From Chitinophaga sp. CF118 (GTDB lineage: Bacteria; Bacteroidota; Bacteroidia; Chitinophagales; Chitinophagaceae), in the NCBI RefSeq assembly GCF_900112615.1, contig NZ_FOMK01000005.1, positions 310,001-374,000 on the forward strand: 64,000 nt of DNA. Reading direction: 5' to 3'. The first letter of the stretch is position 1. Each line of letters starts with the position of its first letter. Of this stretch, positions 36,323 through 44,966 are shown piece by piece. The translations under genes and the position numbers were made by a program. The notes beneath the pieces were generated by a model that made no database searches, had not been told where the DNA came from, and saw nothing but the letters and a program-made list of their open reading frames with translations.

Positions 36323-36985
36323 TCAACTTAGACCTACCATCGCTTCCTGACAAATTTCGGGCGATGAATTGATTTTTCGTTGTTCGAACAGCATGTAAAT
36401 GAATACACTGGACAAAGTACCGATGATGCTACCTACATATACGTCAATAAAGAAATGTTGTGCCAGATAAATTCTGGACCATGCAGCTATCAGTCCCATG
36501 AACATGAACAGTGCGCCTGCTATTTTATTTTTACTGATTAATGCAAGGAAGCAGAACATAGCAAAAGCAGTGGTGGTATGTCCTGACGGAAAACTGCAGC
36601 TACCGTGTACAGTTACCCATTTTACAGTATGGATCAAAGAAGGATCACTAAAATAATGCATGGGTCTTGGTGCATTGAAAAAGTGTTTAGCAGTCTGTAC
36701 TACTATTGTTACCAGAATTAAGATGGCCGCTGCATTGCAGAACAATCTTATTTTTCTGAGCATCAGGATAATGGCCAGCATAATGCCGAAGGTGATTCCA
36801 TCTCCGATGTAAGTAACTCCAGTCATTAGCACATCGGCCCATGGCGCATGTGCCTGATTAATTGCCAGAAACAGTTCTTCATGTGTGAAGAAAAAAATCT
36901 GTAATACGGCACCTGTTACTACCCATAACAGGAACGGTATAAAGAACCACAGGTTCTTACCGAACAGTGTAATCAGCGTTTTCAA
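36323..36985 (-). CDS. PAP2 family phosphatase
   Basis: 220 residues with about six membrane segments. The three acid-phosphatase motifs are KHFFNAPRP (about 115-123), GSCSFPSGHTTTAFA (about 138-152) and SRIYLAQHFFIDV (about 184-196). Integral membrane lipid phosphatase that dephosphorylates lipid A, undecaprenyl pyrophosphate or related lipids in the outer leaflet of the inner membrane. It lies 79 nt from the ArnT-like gene on the same strand, and a shared role in lipid A or polyprenyl metabolism is plausible. Confidence 0.92.
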   Translation of the reverse strand: MKTLITLFGKNLWFFIPFLLWVVTGAVLQIFFFTHEELFLAINQAHAPWADVLMTGVTYIGDGITFGIMLAIILMLRKIRLFCNAAAILILVTIVVQTAKHFFNAPRPMHYFSDPSLIHTVKWVTVHGSCSFPSGHTTTAFAMFCFLALISKNKIAGALFMFMGLIAAWSRIYLAQHFFIDVYVGSIIGTLSSVFIYMLFEQRKINSSPEICQEAMVGLS

Positions 36986-37027
36986 ATATCGCGTTTTAAA
37001 GTTGTAGGTTGTGTCCTCCCGGCGGAC

Positions 37028-38482
37028 CTATATGCCGGCAGTCTTTTTTATACTCTTCTTTTCTCTCAGGTTTTGAACAAATTGTTTAACCAATCTGAAA
37101 AACTTGTTGTAATAATCTTTGTTGAACAGTTGGGAATCGTTTAGCGCTTTCACAATCAGGAAAACGGCAATTGGAATAAGCACAATATTCGAAAGCCACA
37201 TACCACTCCAGGTAGCCATTACATCTTTACGCGCCATCTTTTCCCCAACCATGAAGAATATATTAAATATCACAAAGAATATAACGGCAAAAATGAGTGG
37301 AGTACCTAAGCCTCCTTTACGAATAATTGATCCCAGTGGTGCACCAATCAAAAACATAACGATGCAGGAAAACGCCAGTGTAAATTTACGTTGCCATTCT
37401 ACTTTATGCAGAAGCAGGGTAGAATGTTTATCTGCAAATTCTTTAGCAGGTCCTTCAAGGTTACTGATTCCGTCACGGATATTTTGTTCAGTCCTCTCTG
37501 TTACATAACGCAGGGACTTCTCAGGTATTATATCTTTAAAATGTTTTACTTTAAGTGGAGGTGCGCTTGCCAGCCAGCCGGTATCCTGCCATTTATAGAA
37601 AGGGTAACGTGTGGTGATATAGGCATTCACGGTACGGCTGAAGATCTTTTCCTGTTTAGCCAGGGAGTCGATAGCTTTATCCAGCTGGCGTACATTCAGC
37701 ATTTGCTGGTTAGAGGCAAAAAGGCCCATATCCAGGCGGCTGAAGGCAAATGAGCTAAGGTCGAATGCTTTTTTATATTCCCGGAAGCCGAGACGGATAA
37801 GATCTCCCGGAGTGGTAGTATTCCGGCTGTTCCGTTCTTCGTAGCGCCATCCTTTTTCGAGTACGAAATATAGAAAGCGTTTATCTGCCGAGAGCAGCAT
37901 GGTGCCTTTTTCGGCCAGGATGAGTTTATCTCCGCCACCGGAGGTGTGATCAAAGATCATTACCTGGTGGATGGTTTTATTATCTTTTTCCTTGCTGGCT
38001 ACTTTAATGGTATAGTCCGGTATATCGGTATAAAATACTCCTGCTTTAATGTTAAAGGCAGGTTTGGAATTGGTGATATCGTATAGAAGTGACTTAGCCC
38101 GGAGGTTGGCCACTGGCATAGCATAGTTATTAAAGAGGAATGCCAGCACCGCGATAGTAGTACAAACAAACAGAAGAGGGCGCATGAAGCGGAGCAGGGA
38201 GATGCCGGATGATTTAAGTGCAACCAGTTCAAAGCTTTCGCCCAGATTCCCGAAAGTCATGATAGAAGAAAGGAGTACGGCCAGGGGCAATGCCAGGGAA
38301 ACCAGGTTTGCGCTTGTATAGGTAATCAGTTCAATAATCACAGGTGTATCCAGTCCTTTACCCACAAGGTCATCAATGTATTTCCATAGGAACTGCATCA
38401 CCAATACGAATAAGGTAACAAAAAAGGTAGCCACGAATGGGCCAATAAACGTTTTAACAAGTAGCTTATCCAGTTTTTTCAC
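37028..38482 (-). CDS. LptF/LptG family permease
   Basis: 484 residues, about six membrane segments in two groups (about 15-125 and 375-460) split by a large soluble periplasmic domain, the layout of LptF/LptG (YjgP/YjgQ). These form the inner-membrane part of the LptBFG ABC transporter that pulls lipopolysaccharide out toward the outer membrane. Which of F or G it is cannot be settled here. First gene of the LptFG-PAP2-ArnT run, gap of 42 nt to the PAP2 gene. Confidence 0.9.
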   Translation of the reverse strand: MKKLDKLLVKTFIGPFVATFFVTLFVLVMQFLWKYIDDLVGKGLDTPVIIELITYTSANLVSLALPLAVLLSSIMTFGNLGESFELVALKSSGISLLRFMRPLLFVCTTIAVLAFLFNNYAMPVANLRAKSLLYDITNSKPAFNIKAGVFYTDIPDYTIKVASKEKDNKTIHQVMIFDHTSGGGDKLILAEKGTMLLSADKRFLYFVLEKGWRYEERNSRNTTTPGDLIRLGFREYKKAFDLSSFAFSRLDMGLFASNQQMLNVRQLDKAIDSLAKQEKIFSRTVNAYITTRYPFYKWQDTGWLASAPPLKVKHFKDIIPEKSLRYVTERTEQNIRDGISNLEGPAKEFADKHSTLLLHKVEWQRKFTLAFSCIVMFLIGAPLGSIIRKGGLGTPLIFAVIFFVIFNIFFMVGEKMARKDVMATWSGMWLSNIVLIPIAVFLIVKALNDSQLFNKDYYNKFFRLVKQFVQNLREKKSIKKTAGI

Positions 38483-38616
38483 AGCCGGCAGTTAGTTATA
38501 TACTTCCGGATCGCAATCCGAACTTTGTACAAATCTTACAAATTTAAGATGATTTCCGTAAGAAGAGCAGTTTAAAATACAGTTAAATTATTTAATAGGT
38601 ACTTTAAATTTACAGG

Positions 38617-39225
38617 ATGAAGATTTCCTCACTGACGCCTGAAGAGCAGGAATTAATTAATAATGCAAGCTGGATCTATTTGAAAAACAGTGCTTTACAG
38701 AAAGTGATGGAGCTTTTTGGAGCATTACAGCCTGCTTTGGAAGCGGATCCTGTAACGGCTTATTTCCCTTTTCCGGAGGGTTGTCTTGAAAAAGGGGGGA
38801 AGATTTCCAGAGGAGAGCGGTATAAGGAGTTACCGTATGCAATATTGGATTACCCCCGTTATTTTAGCCGGGAGGATATTTTTGCCTTCAGGACGATGTT
38901 CTGGTGGGGACATTATTTTAGTGCCACCCTGCATTTATCCGGAGGGATAAAAGACAGGTATAGCGAAATACTGGCAGGCGCATGGTCAATACTGGCCACA
39001 CATCAGTTCCAGATCTACGTTCAGAACAATCCTTGGGAGCATGATTTCGGGAATGGGAATTACAAATTAATATCAGCTATGCAGGCACAGGAATTTGCGC
39101 ATCTTATATACCAGCTACCTTTTATTAAACTCGCTAAACCTTATAAATTAGCTCTTTGGGAAAAAATAATACCTGAAGTAGTAATGGACTACGCATTACT
39201 GCTACAGATATTAGTTAATAAGTAA
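38617..39225 (+). CDS. Conserved hypothetical protein
   Basis: 202 residues, soluble, no signal peptide. Aromatic-rich middle (FAFRTMFWWGHYFSATLHL at about 91-109) and a basic C-terminus. I recognise no domain. It faces the START-like gene (stop to stop 9 nt apart) and is divergent from the LptF/G gene. Codon use looks like its neighbours, so it is a resident gene rather than a recent arrival. Confidence 0.7.
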   Translation: MKISSLTPEEQELINNASWIYLKNSALQKVMELFGALQPALEADPVTAYFPFPEGCLEKGGKISRGERYKELPYAILDYPRYFSREDIFAFRTMFWWGHYFSATLHLSGGIKDRYSEILAGAWSILATHQFQIYVQNNPWEHDFGNGNYKLISAMQAQEFAHLIYQLPFIKLAKPYKLALWEKIIPEVVMDYALLLQILVNK

Positions 39226-39234
39226 CATAATCAA

Positions 39235-39615
39235 CTAGTTACCAATTCTGTGGAACAGGTCTTTTACCTGGTAATCCCACAGCTGGGATTGATCTGCTAT
39301 TTCTTTTTTCTCGGCAAAGTCTTTGACAATCAGGATAGTTTGAGTAGTTACTTCGGATATCTGGATGCGAAATTCAAAGAATTCTTCTTTGGGTGCATGT
39401 TTCCAATGTAAACGTATGTACTCATTTTCCTGTTGTTCCAGTACTTCTGCTTCTTCGGGTGAACCATTCCATGAAAAGGAGAACACGCCGTCGCGGTAAT
39501 CTACTTTATCTGCAAACCACTCCTGTAAACCTGCCGGGGTAGATAGGAACTCGTATAAGATACTTGGTGAGCACCGTACGGGGTATTCTAACTCATATTG
39601 CACTTTCTTTGACAT
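39235..39615 (-). CDS. START-like / SRPBCC domain protein
   Basis: 126 residues with the helix-grip layout: an N-terminal strand VQYELEYPVRCSP, a helix SILYEFLSTPAGLQEWFADKV, then several strands and a C-terminal helix. The LQEWFADKVDYRDG stretch is like AHSA1/SRPBCC proteins, which bind hydrophobic ligands. Small soluble protein of unknown ligand; the match to Bacteroidota START-like proteins is good in pattern. Confidence 0.8.
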   Translation of the reverse strand: MSKKVQYELEYPVRCSPSILYEFLSTPAGLQEWFADKVDYRDGVFSFSWNGSPEEAEVLEQQENEYIRLHWKHAPKEEFFEFRIQISEVTTQTILIVKDFAEKKEIADQSQLWDYQVKDLFHRIGN

Positions 39616-39889
39616 CGCTCAAGTAATTAGTAATTCAATATCATCTGGCTGCAATTATAGAAAATTATTTATTCTGTCAAAATTATTTCACGTTTTTTTT
39701 AATAATTAGCCCAAATCTTTTTACACTTTATAAATAACAATTCTATTATAAAAAATAGAAATACATTAGCATTTGAGAGGGAAATTCAGGTGCTTTTTGT
39801 TGCCTGATATACGTTTGAGGGTTTCAATAACAAACTTATGAATGATCAAACGTTTTTGCTTGAAAAGGATTTAATAAGTAAACATTTTT
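39616..39889. other. Intergenic region upstream of the rpoD promoter
   Basis: AT-rich leader, 274 nt up to the -33 box of rpoD. It includes the region upstream of the START-like gene (minus strand). A 60-codon plus frame beginning at 39838 is ignored because it covers the rpoD promoter. Confidence 0.4.
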
Positions 39890-39920
39890 TTTGGGTACTG
39901 TCTAAAAAAACTTATTTTTG
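39890..39920 (+). promoter_or_regulatory. rpoD promoter, Bacteroidota type
   Basis: -33 element TTTG at 39890-39893, 19-nt spacer, -7 element TATTTTTG at 39913-39920 (consensus TAnnTTTG), 63 nt upstream of the start codon. Confidence 0.6.
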
Positions 39921-39982
39921 TCTTGCATTCATCAAAAAGGTAACATTTTATTCACCTGTAACTGTTCCGAGTCTTTATGTCA

Positions 39983-40852
39983 ATGCGCCAACTGAAAATC
40001 ACGAAGTCCATCACGAATAGAGAATCTCAATCTCTGGAGAAGTATCTGCAGGAAATTGGGAAGGTGGATTTAATCACTCCGGAGGAAGAAGTGAATCTGG
40101 CTATCCGCATTAAGCAAGGGGATCAGAGAGCCCTCGAAAAGCTCACCAAAGCCAATCTGCGTTTCGTGGTGTCTGTTGCAAAACAGTACCAGAACCAGGG
40201 ATTGTCATTGAGTGATCTGATAAACGAAGGGAATCTCGGCCTTATTAAAGCGGCCCAGCGTTTTGATGAAACCCGTGGTTTCAAATTTATCTCTTATGCT
40301 GTATGGTGGATCCGTCAATCTATCCTCCAGGCATTAGCAGAACAAAGCCGTATCGTGCGCCTGCCGCTTAACAAAGTGGGCTTGAGCAATAAGATCAGCA
40401 AGGCTTATTCCCAGCTGGAACAGGAATTTGAGAGAGAACCATCTCCCGATGAGTTAGCTACCATTCTTGAAATCAATACGGAAGAGGTAGAAGCTACTTT
40501 AGGCGTTGCCGCCCGTCACGTTTCAATGGATGCTCCTTTCATAGATGGTGAAGACAATTCCCTGCTGGATGTATTGGCTAATCCCAATGCAGTAAGTGCA
40601 GATGAGGCGCTGGAACATCATGATTCATTACGTCGCGAAATAGAACGGTCCCTTTCTACGCTGACAGACAGGCAGAAAGATGTGATAATCCTTTACTTTG
40701 GTATTGCGGTTGAACATCCGATGTCCCTGGAAGATATAGGCGAAAAATTTGGCCTTACCCGTGAAAGAGTACGCCAGATCAAGGATAAAGCAATTACCAA
40801 ATTGCGTACTACTTCCCGCAGCAAACTGTTGAGAAACTATCTCGGAAGTTAA
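39983..40852 (+). CDS. rpoD: Primary RNA polymerase sigma factor RpoD/SigA
   Basis: 289 residues from MRQLKITKSITNRESQSL, the usual Bacteroidota start; the ATG two codons earlier was not used. Region 1.2 (SLEKYLQEIGKVDLITPEEE), region 2 (DLINEGNLGLIKAAQRFDETRGFKF then ISYAVWWIRQSILQALAEQSR), region 3 and region 4 (LEDIGEKFGLTRERVRQIKDKAI) are complete. It lacks the long region 1.1 of Proteobacterial RpoD, normal for this phylum. It reads the TTTG/TAnnTTTG promoters seen in this window. Confidence 0.97.
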   Translation: MRQLKITKSITNRESQSLEKYLQEIGKVDLITPEEEVNLAIRIKQGDQRALEKLTKANLRFVVSVAKQYQNQGLSLSDLINEGNLGLIKAAQRFDETRGFKFISYAVWWIRQSILQALAEQSRIVRLPLNKVGLSNKISKAYSQLEQEFEREPSPDELATILEINTEEVEATLGVAARHVSMDAPFIDGEDNSLLDVLANPNAVSADEALEHHDSLRREIERSLSTLTDRQKDVIILYFGIAVEHPMSLEDIGEKFGLTRERVRQIKDKAITKLRTTSRSKLLRNYLGS

Positions 40853-40913
40853 TTCGGGAAAGTTGCTAAATCAAATTAGTAAATCTGATTAGAGGATCTC
40901 TTTAATATATTTT

Positions 40914-40947
40914 AAAGGGTGAGTACCGGAAGGTATTCACCCTTTTT
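40914..40947 (+). terminator. rpoD terminator
   Basis: Stem AAAGGGTGAGTACC/GGTATTCACCCTTTT with a GGAA loop and T-rich tail, 61 nt after the rpoD stop. Confidence 0.88.
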
Positions 40948-40992
40948 GCATTGGTGTACTACCGTAATAAGTGGCTGATGAGTTAATATATA

Positions 40993-41087
40993 AACAGGTG
41001 GTAAGCGGGAGGTAAACGGGAGGTAAACAGGTATTTACCGAACAAACACCTGTTTACCTCCCGTTTACCTCCCGTTTACCACCTGTT
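40993..41087. repeat. 40-bp-stem palindrome upstream of ffh
   Basis: Arms 40993-41032 and 41048-41087 pair along all 40 bases with one G-T pair and a 15-nt loop. Each arm is built of a GGTAAACGGGA-type 11-mer in tandem with CAGGT ends. It sits in the rpoD-ffh gap, after the rpoD terminator, and has no T run. Confidence 0.88.
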
Positions 41088-41170
41088 AAATATGCTTTTC
41101 GTGGCAGGCTCTTATTGCAGACTCTAACTTTCAGGATCATTTAATTTTGTTAATTATAGCTACCCACTGG

Positions 41171-41197
41171 TTTGCATGCTACTTTATACTATTTTTG
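41171..41197 (+). promoter_or_regulatory. Possible ffh promoter
   Basis: TATTTTTG at 41190-41197 matches TAnnTTTG; a TTTG at 41171-41174 is only 15 nt away, shorter than usual. Its place inside the longer open frame supports the ffh start at 41252. Confidence 0.4.
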
Positions 41198-41251
41198 CAA
41201 CCCTTGAGCCCTGTTGTCAGCGGGGTTGATTTTAAAAAAAATAAATTACTA

Positions 41252-42577
41252 ATGTTCGAATCATTATCAGAGCGGCTCGACTCAGCATTCAAGCAACTGA
41301 AAGGTGAAGGCCGTATCAGTGAAATAAATGTGGCCAGCACGGTGAAAGAAATACGCCGCGCACTGGTGGATGCTGACGTAAACTATAAGATCGCCAAAGA
41401 CTTTACCGACAGGGTAAGAGAAAAGGCTTTGGGTGAAAAGGTAATTACCGCCATTTCTCCCAGCCAGCTGATGGTGAAGATCGTAAAGGACGAACTGGCA
41501 GAACTGATGGGAGGGGCAGAGGCCGAACTGGATCTCAAATCCAATCCTACGGTAATCCTGATAGCAGGTTTGCAGGGGTCGGGTAAAACGACCTTTTCCG
41601 GTAAACTGGCTAACTTCCTGAAAACGAAGAAAGGAAAGAAACCTTTACTGGTAGCGGCAGATATTTACCGCCCGGCGGCGATTGACCAGTTGAAAGTACT
41701 TGGAGAGCAGATTGGGGTAGAAGTATACAACGAACCTGAGAATAAAAATGCGGTAAAGATAGCGGAGAATGCTATCCAGCATGCAAAACAGAATGGTTAT
41801 AATGTAATCATCATAGATACTGCCGGCCGTTTGGCTGTAGATGAAGTGATGATGGCAGAGGTTGCGAACGTGAAGGCAGCAGTAAAGCCCAACGAGATCC
41901 TTTTTGTGGTGGATTCCATGACAGGACAGGATGCGGTGAATACAGCCAAAGCGTTCAATGAGCGGCTGGATTTCAGCGGGGTAGTATTGACCAAGCTGGA
42001 CGGTGATACACGTGGCGGGGCGGCCCTTACGATCAAATATACGGTGGAGAAACCCATCAAGTTTGTAAGTATGGGCGAAAAGCTGGATACGCTGGATGTG
42101 TTCTATCCGGAGCGTATGGCACAGCGTATTCTGGGGATGGGTGATATCACTACCCTGGTAGAGCGTGCTCAGGAGCAGTTCAATGAGGAGCAGGCAAAGA
42201 AACTGGAAAAGAAGATCCGTCAGAACCAGTTTGACTTTGATGACTTCCGTGAGCAGTTACAGCAGATCAAGAAAATGGGTAACCTGAAAGACCTGATGGG
42301 GATGATCCCGGGTGTTGGAAAGGCTATTAAAGACCTGGATATCAGTGATGATGCGTTCAAGGGTATTGAAGCGATGATAGGTTCAATGACCCCCCAGGAG
42401 CGTAGTAATCCGGATGTGATTGATGGCAGTCGCCGCAAGCGTATTGCCAAAGGAGCAGGTAAAGAGATCCAGGATGTAAATCAATTCATGAAACAATTTG
42501 ACCAGATGCGTCAAATGATGAAAACGATGAATAAATTTGGAGCAGGCGGGAAAGGCTTAAGAGCGTTGGGGAAATAA
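41252..42577 (+). CDS. ffh: Signal recognition particle protein Ffh
   Basis: 441 residues from MFESLSERLDSAFKQLKGEG. The frame is open 35 codons upstream but that stretch holds the promoter and is unlike Ffh. NG domain GTPase with G1 GLQGSGKTTF, DTAGRLAVDE, TKLDGDTRGGAAL, and a methionine-rich M domain (about 300-441) that binds the signal peptide and 4.5S RNA. Targets membrane and secreted proteins to SecYEG with FtsY. Confidence 0.97.
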   Translation: MFESLSERLDSAFKQLKGEGRISEINVASTVKEIRRALVDADVNYKIAKDFTDRVREKALGEKVITAISPSQLMVKIVKDELAELMGGAEAELDLKSNPTVILIAGLQGSGKTTFSGKLANFLKTKKGKKPLLVAADIYRPAAIDQLKVLGEQIGVEVYNEPENKNAVKIAENAIQHAKQNGYNVIIIDTAGRLAVDEVMMAEVANVKAAVKPNEILFVVDSMTGQDAVNTAKAFNERLDFSGVVLTKLDGDTRGGAALTIKYTVEKPIKFVSMGEKLDTLDVFYPERMAQRILGMGDITTLVERAQEQFNEEQAKKLEKKIRQNQFDFDDFREQLQQIKKMGNLKDLMGMIPGVGKAIKDLDISDDAFKGIEAMIGSMTPQERSNPDVIDGSRRKRIAKGAGKEIQDVNQFMKQFDQMRQMMKTMNKFGAGGKGLRALGK

Positions 42578-42628
42578 GAGATATTTAGCTGGAATTGAGG
42601 CCTGTTATCTTAATTCTATAGAAAATAT

Positions 42629-42659
42629 TTTGAACTTCCTTATTTACTACGTACTTTTG
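42629..42659 (+). promoter_or_regulatory. rpsP promoter
   Basis: TTTG (42629-42632), 19-nt spacer, TACTTTTG (42652-42659), 54 nt before the rpsP start. Confidence 0.6.
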
Positions 42660-42712
42660 CAGCCCGATTAAATATTTTTTTTAAACTCGCAAAAAAATAA
42701 TTCGAATTATTT

Positions 42713-43156
42713 ATGCCAGTAAAGATCAGATTACAACGTCATGGCGCTAAGAAGAGACCATTTTATTTTATTGTAGTTGCCGACGCTCGCGCGCCCAGAG
42801 ATGGTAAATTCATCCAGAAGATCGGTACTTACAATCCGCTGACTGTTCCTGCATCTATCAATATAGATACAGAAAAAGCATTGCGTTGGTTGCAGAAAGG
42901 TGCACAACCTACTGACACAGTTAGAAGAATCCTGTCATTTAAGGGCGTTCTTTACCTGAAGCACTTGCTGAGAGGTGTTAAGCTGGGTCTGTTTGATGAG
43001 CCTACTGCTTTCCAGAAATTTGAACAATGGCAGGCTGAACACGAGCAGAAAGTTGCTGCCCGTCGTGATAACAAAAAGCCAAGAGCAGTTCAGCCAATTA
43101 TTAAGAAGGTAGAAGACGCTTCTGCTTCGCAATCTGAAAGCGGCGCTGAAGCTTAA
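42713..43156 (+). CDS. rpsP: 30S ribosomal protein S16
   Basis: 147 residues. The conserved core MPVKIRLQRHGAKKRPFYFIVVADARAPRDGKFIQKIG (about 1-38) and the region to about 85 match S16; the remainder is a charged Lys/Glu extension, longer than E. coli S16 (82) but usual in Bacteroidota. First of the rpsP-rimM-trmD-rplS ribosome cluster. Confidence 0.96.
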   Translation: MPVKIRLQRHGAKKRPFYFIVVADARAPRDGKFIQKIGTYNPLTVPASINIDTEKALRWLQKGAQPTDTVRRILSFKGVLYLKHLLRGVKLGLFDEPTAFQKFEQWQAEHEQKVAARRDNKKPRAVQPIIKKVEDASASQSESGAEA

Positions 43157-43180
43157 TCCAGCTTTTTAAAAATCATATTG

Positions 43181-43217
43181 AAAAGGGAAATATTTGCGTG
43201 CAAATATTTCCCTTTTT
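43181..43217 (+). terminator. Terminator/attenuator between rpsP and rimM
   Basis: 17-bp perfect stem AAAAGGGAAATATTTGC/GCAAATATTTCCCTTTT with a two-base loop sequence and T tail, 24 nt after rpsP. It likely lowers rimM-trmD expression relative to rpsP. Confidence 0.85.
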
Positions 43218-43245
43218 CATGGCCGGGAGGAGTCGTAAAAAGCAT

Positions 43246-43767
43246 ATGAATAATTACTTTAGTATCGGTAAACTGGTTGCCGTATTCGGCTTACAGGGAG
43301 AGTTCATCCTCAAACATAGTCTGGGTAAAAGAACCAGTCTGCAGGGAGTGGAAGCGCTTTTCGTGGAAGAACGCAAGAATAGTTTTATTCCGTACTTTGT
43401 ACAAAAGACGAGTATTAAAGACCATGAGCATGTGTTTGTAAAGTTCGAAGGCATTGATAATAAGGAAGATGCCCGCCGTTTGTTACAAATGGGGGTATAT
43501 ATGGAAGAAGCGGATTTCAAGAAACAGACAGCCTCTTCTGCTCCTTTATCTTTACTGGGCTTTACGGTACATGATCAGCAACTGGGTATACTGGGTGTTA
43601 TTGAAGAGATTATTGAGATGCCGATGCAGGTTCTGGCCAAGATAGTGATCAGTGAAAAGGAAGTATTGCTGCCCCTGAATGAGCAATCGCTGGTAAAGGT
43701 GGACAAGAAGCTGCAGATCGTACATGTAGACCTTCCGGAAGGATTAGTGGATATATACTTAGCGTAA
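43246..43767 (+). CDS. rimM: Ribosome maturation factor RimM
   Basis: 173 residues from MNNYFSIGKLVAVFGLQGEF. The frame is open to 43198, but earlier starts fall in or just after the terminator hairpin; GGGAGGAG at about 43223-43232 fits as upstream binding site. RimM N-domain (about 4-85) and PRC-barrel C-domain are visible (SLLGFTVHDQQLGILGVIEEIIE). Assists 16S rRNA 3' domain maturation through S19. Confidence 0.93.
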   Translation: MNNYFSIGKLVAVFGLQGEFILKHSLGKRTSLQGVEALFVEERKNSFIPYFVQKTSIKDHEHVFVKFEGIDNKEDARRLLQMGVYMEEADFKKQTASSAPLSLLGFTVHDQQLGILGVIEEIIEMPMQVLAKIVISEKEVLLPLNEQSLVKVDKKLQIVHVDLPEGLVDIYLA

Positions 43768-43769
43768 TC

Positions 43770-44441
43770 ATGAGAATAGATATCATTTCCGTACAACCCG
43801 GGCTGCTGGAAAGCCCTTTTTCGCACTCCATTTTAAAGAGAGCGCAAACAAAGGGCCTGCTGGAGGTATATGTGCATAACCTCCGGGATTACTCCACGCA
43901 GAAGCAAAAACAGGTAGATGACTACCAGTTTGGCGGCGGGGCTGGTATGGTGATGATGATAGAACCAGTGGTAAGGGCTATTGAGACCTTACAGGAAACC
44001 GTGAAATACGACGAGATCATTTATCTGACCCCCGATGGAAAAACGCTCAACCAGCAGATAGCTAATCAGTTATCCCTTAAAGGAAACCTGTTACTGTTGT
44101 GCGGGCATTATAAAGGAATTGATGAGCGCATCCGCACGCATTTTGTTACAAAGGAAATCTCGATAGGAGACTACGTGCTTTCCGGTGGGGAGCTGGCAGC
44201 TGCGGTACTGGTAGATACCATCGGCCGTCTGATACCCGGGGTGCTCAATGATGAAACTTCGGCTTTGCTGGACTCTTTTCAGGATAATCTGCTGGCACCT
44301 CCTGTATATACCCGTCCGGAAGAGTTCCGTGGCTGGAGAGTACCGGATGTGCTGCTGAGCGGGGATCATAAAAAGATTGATAACTGGCGGCATGACCAGG
44401 CAGTAGAACGCACTAAGGAACGCCGTCCTGACTTATTATAA
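43770..44441 (+). CDS. trmD: tRNA (guanine-37-N1)-methyltransferase TrmD
   Basis: 223 residues, SPOUT-class methyltransferase with the trefoil-knot AdoMet site (LLCGHYKGIDERI at about 108-120 and SIGDYVLSGGELA at about 130-142) and the conserved VLNDETSALLDSF. Methylates G37 of tRNAs reading CNN codons to prevent frameshifting. It starts 2 nt after rimM. Confidence 0.96.
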   Translation: MRIDIISVQPGLLESPFSHSILKRAQTKGLLEVYVHNLRDYSTQKQKQVDDYQFGGGAGMVMMIEPVVRAIETLQETVKYDEIIYLTPDGKTLNQQIANQLSLKGNLLLLCGHYKGIDERIRTHFVTKEISIGDYVLSGGELAAAVLVDTIGRLIPGVLNDETSALLDSFQDNLLAPPVYTRPEEFRGWRVPDVLLSGDHKKIDNWRHDQAVERTKERRPDLL

Positions 44442-44509
44442 AAATCCGGGCAATTTGAGTTGATGGGAAAGGTAGTGCAGCCAGATTCTCAAATTTCTTT
44501 CTGATTTAA

Positions 44510-44541
44510 TTTGGATTTTGATATTTCTTAAATTACCTTTG
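44510..44541 (+). promoter_or_regulatory. rplS promoter
   Basis: TTTG (44510-44513), 20-nt spacer, TACCTTTG (44534-44541), 23 nt before rplS, so rplS has its own promoter in addition to the upstream operon. Confidence 0.6.
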
Positions 44542-44563
44542 CACTCCGATAAATATTTGAATG

Positions 44564-44911
44564 ATGAACGCTATTTCTTTTGTTCACGAGCAACTGACAG
44601 GTAACAAAACATACCCTAAGTTTAAGGCCGGTGACAACGTCACTGTAAATTATAAAATTGTAGAAGGTAATAAGGAAAGGATCCAGTCCTTTAAGGGCGA
44701 CGTTCTTAAAATCCAGGGTACTGGCTTTACTGCTTCTTTTACAGTTAGAAAGATATCTGATGGAGTAGGTGTAGAAAGGGTATTCCCTATGTTCTCTCCA
44801 AACATCGATAGTATTTTACTGCATAAAGTAGGTAAAGTAAGAAGGGCTAAATTGTATTATCTGCGCGAACGTGCTGGTAAAGCTGCCCGTATTAAAGAGA
44901 AAAGGGTTTAG
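44564..44911 (+). CDS. rplS: 50S ribosomal protein L19
   Basis: 115 residues from MNAISFVHEQLTGNKTYPKF (the ATG one codon earlier is also possible). L19 core KFKAGDNVTVNYKIVEGNKERIQSF and the ending KLYYLRERAGKAARIKEK are clear. Sits at the 30S-50S interface. Separate from trmD by 119 nt with its own promoter and terminator. Confidence 0.96.
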   Translation: MNAISFVHEQLTGNKTYPKFKAGDNVTVNYKIVEGNKERIQSFKGDVLKIQGTGFTASFTVRKISDGVGVERVFPMFSPNIDSILLHKVGKVRRAKLYYLRERAGKAARIKEKRV

Positions 44912-44936
44912 TATAAATACAGGGAAATTAGTGATA

Positions 44937-44966
44937 ACGGGGACCCTTCCGGTCTCCGTTTTTATT
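44937..44966 (+). terminator. rplS terminator
   Basis: 9-bp stem ACGGGGACC/GGTCTCCGT, 5-nt loop, then TTTTTATTT. Confidence 0.88.

Noticed and set aside
37391..37753. 120-residue plus ORF opposite the LptF/G gene
   Set aside because: Antisense shadow with no independent support.
41147..41251. Longer ffh start adding 35 residues
   Set aside because: The added part is hydrophobic, unlike Ffh, and contains the likely promoter.
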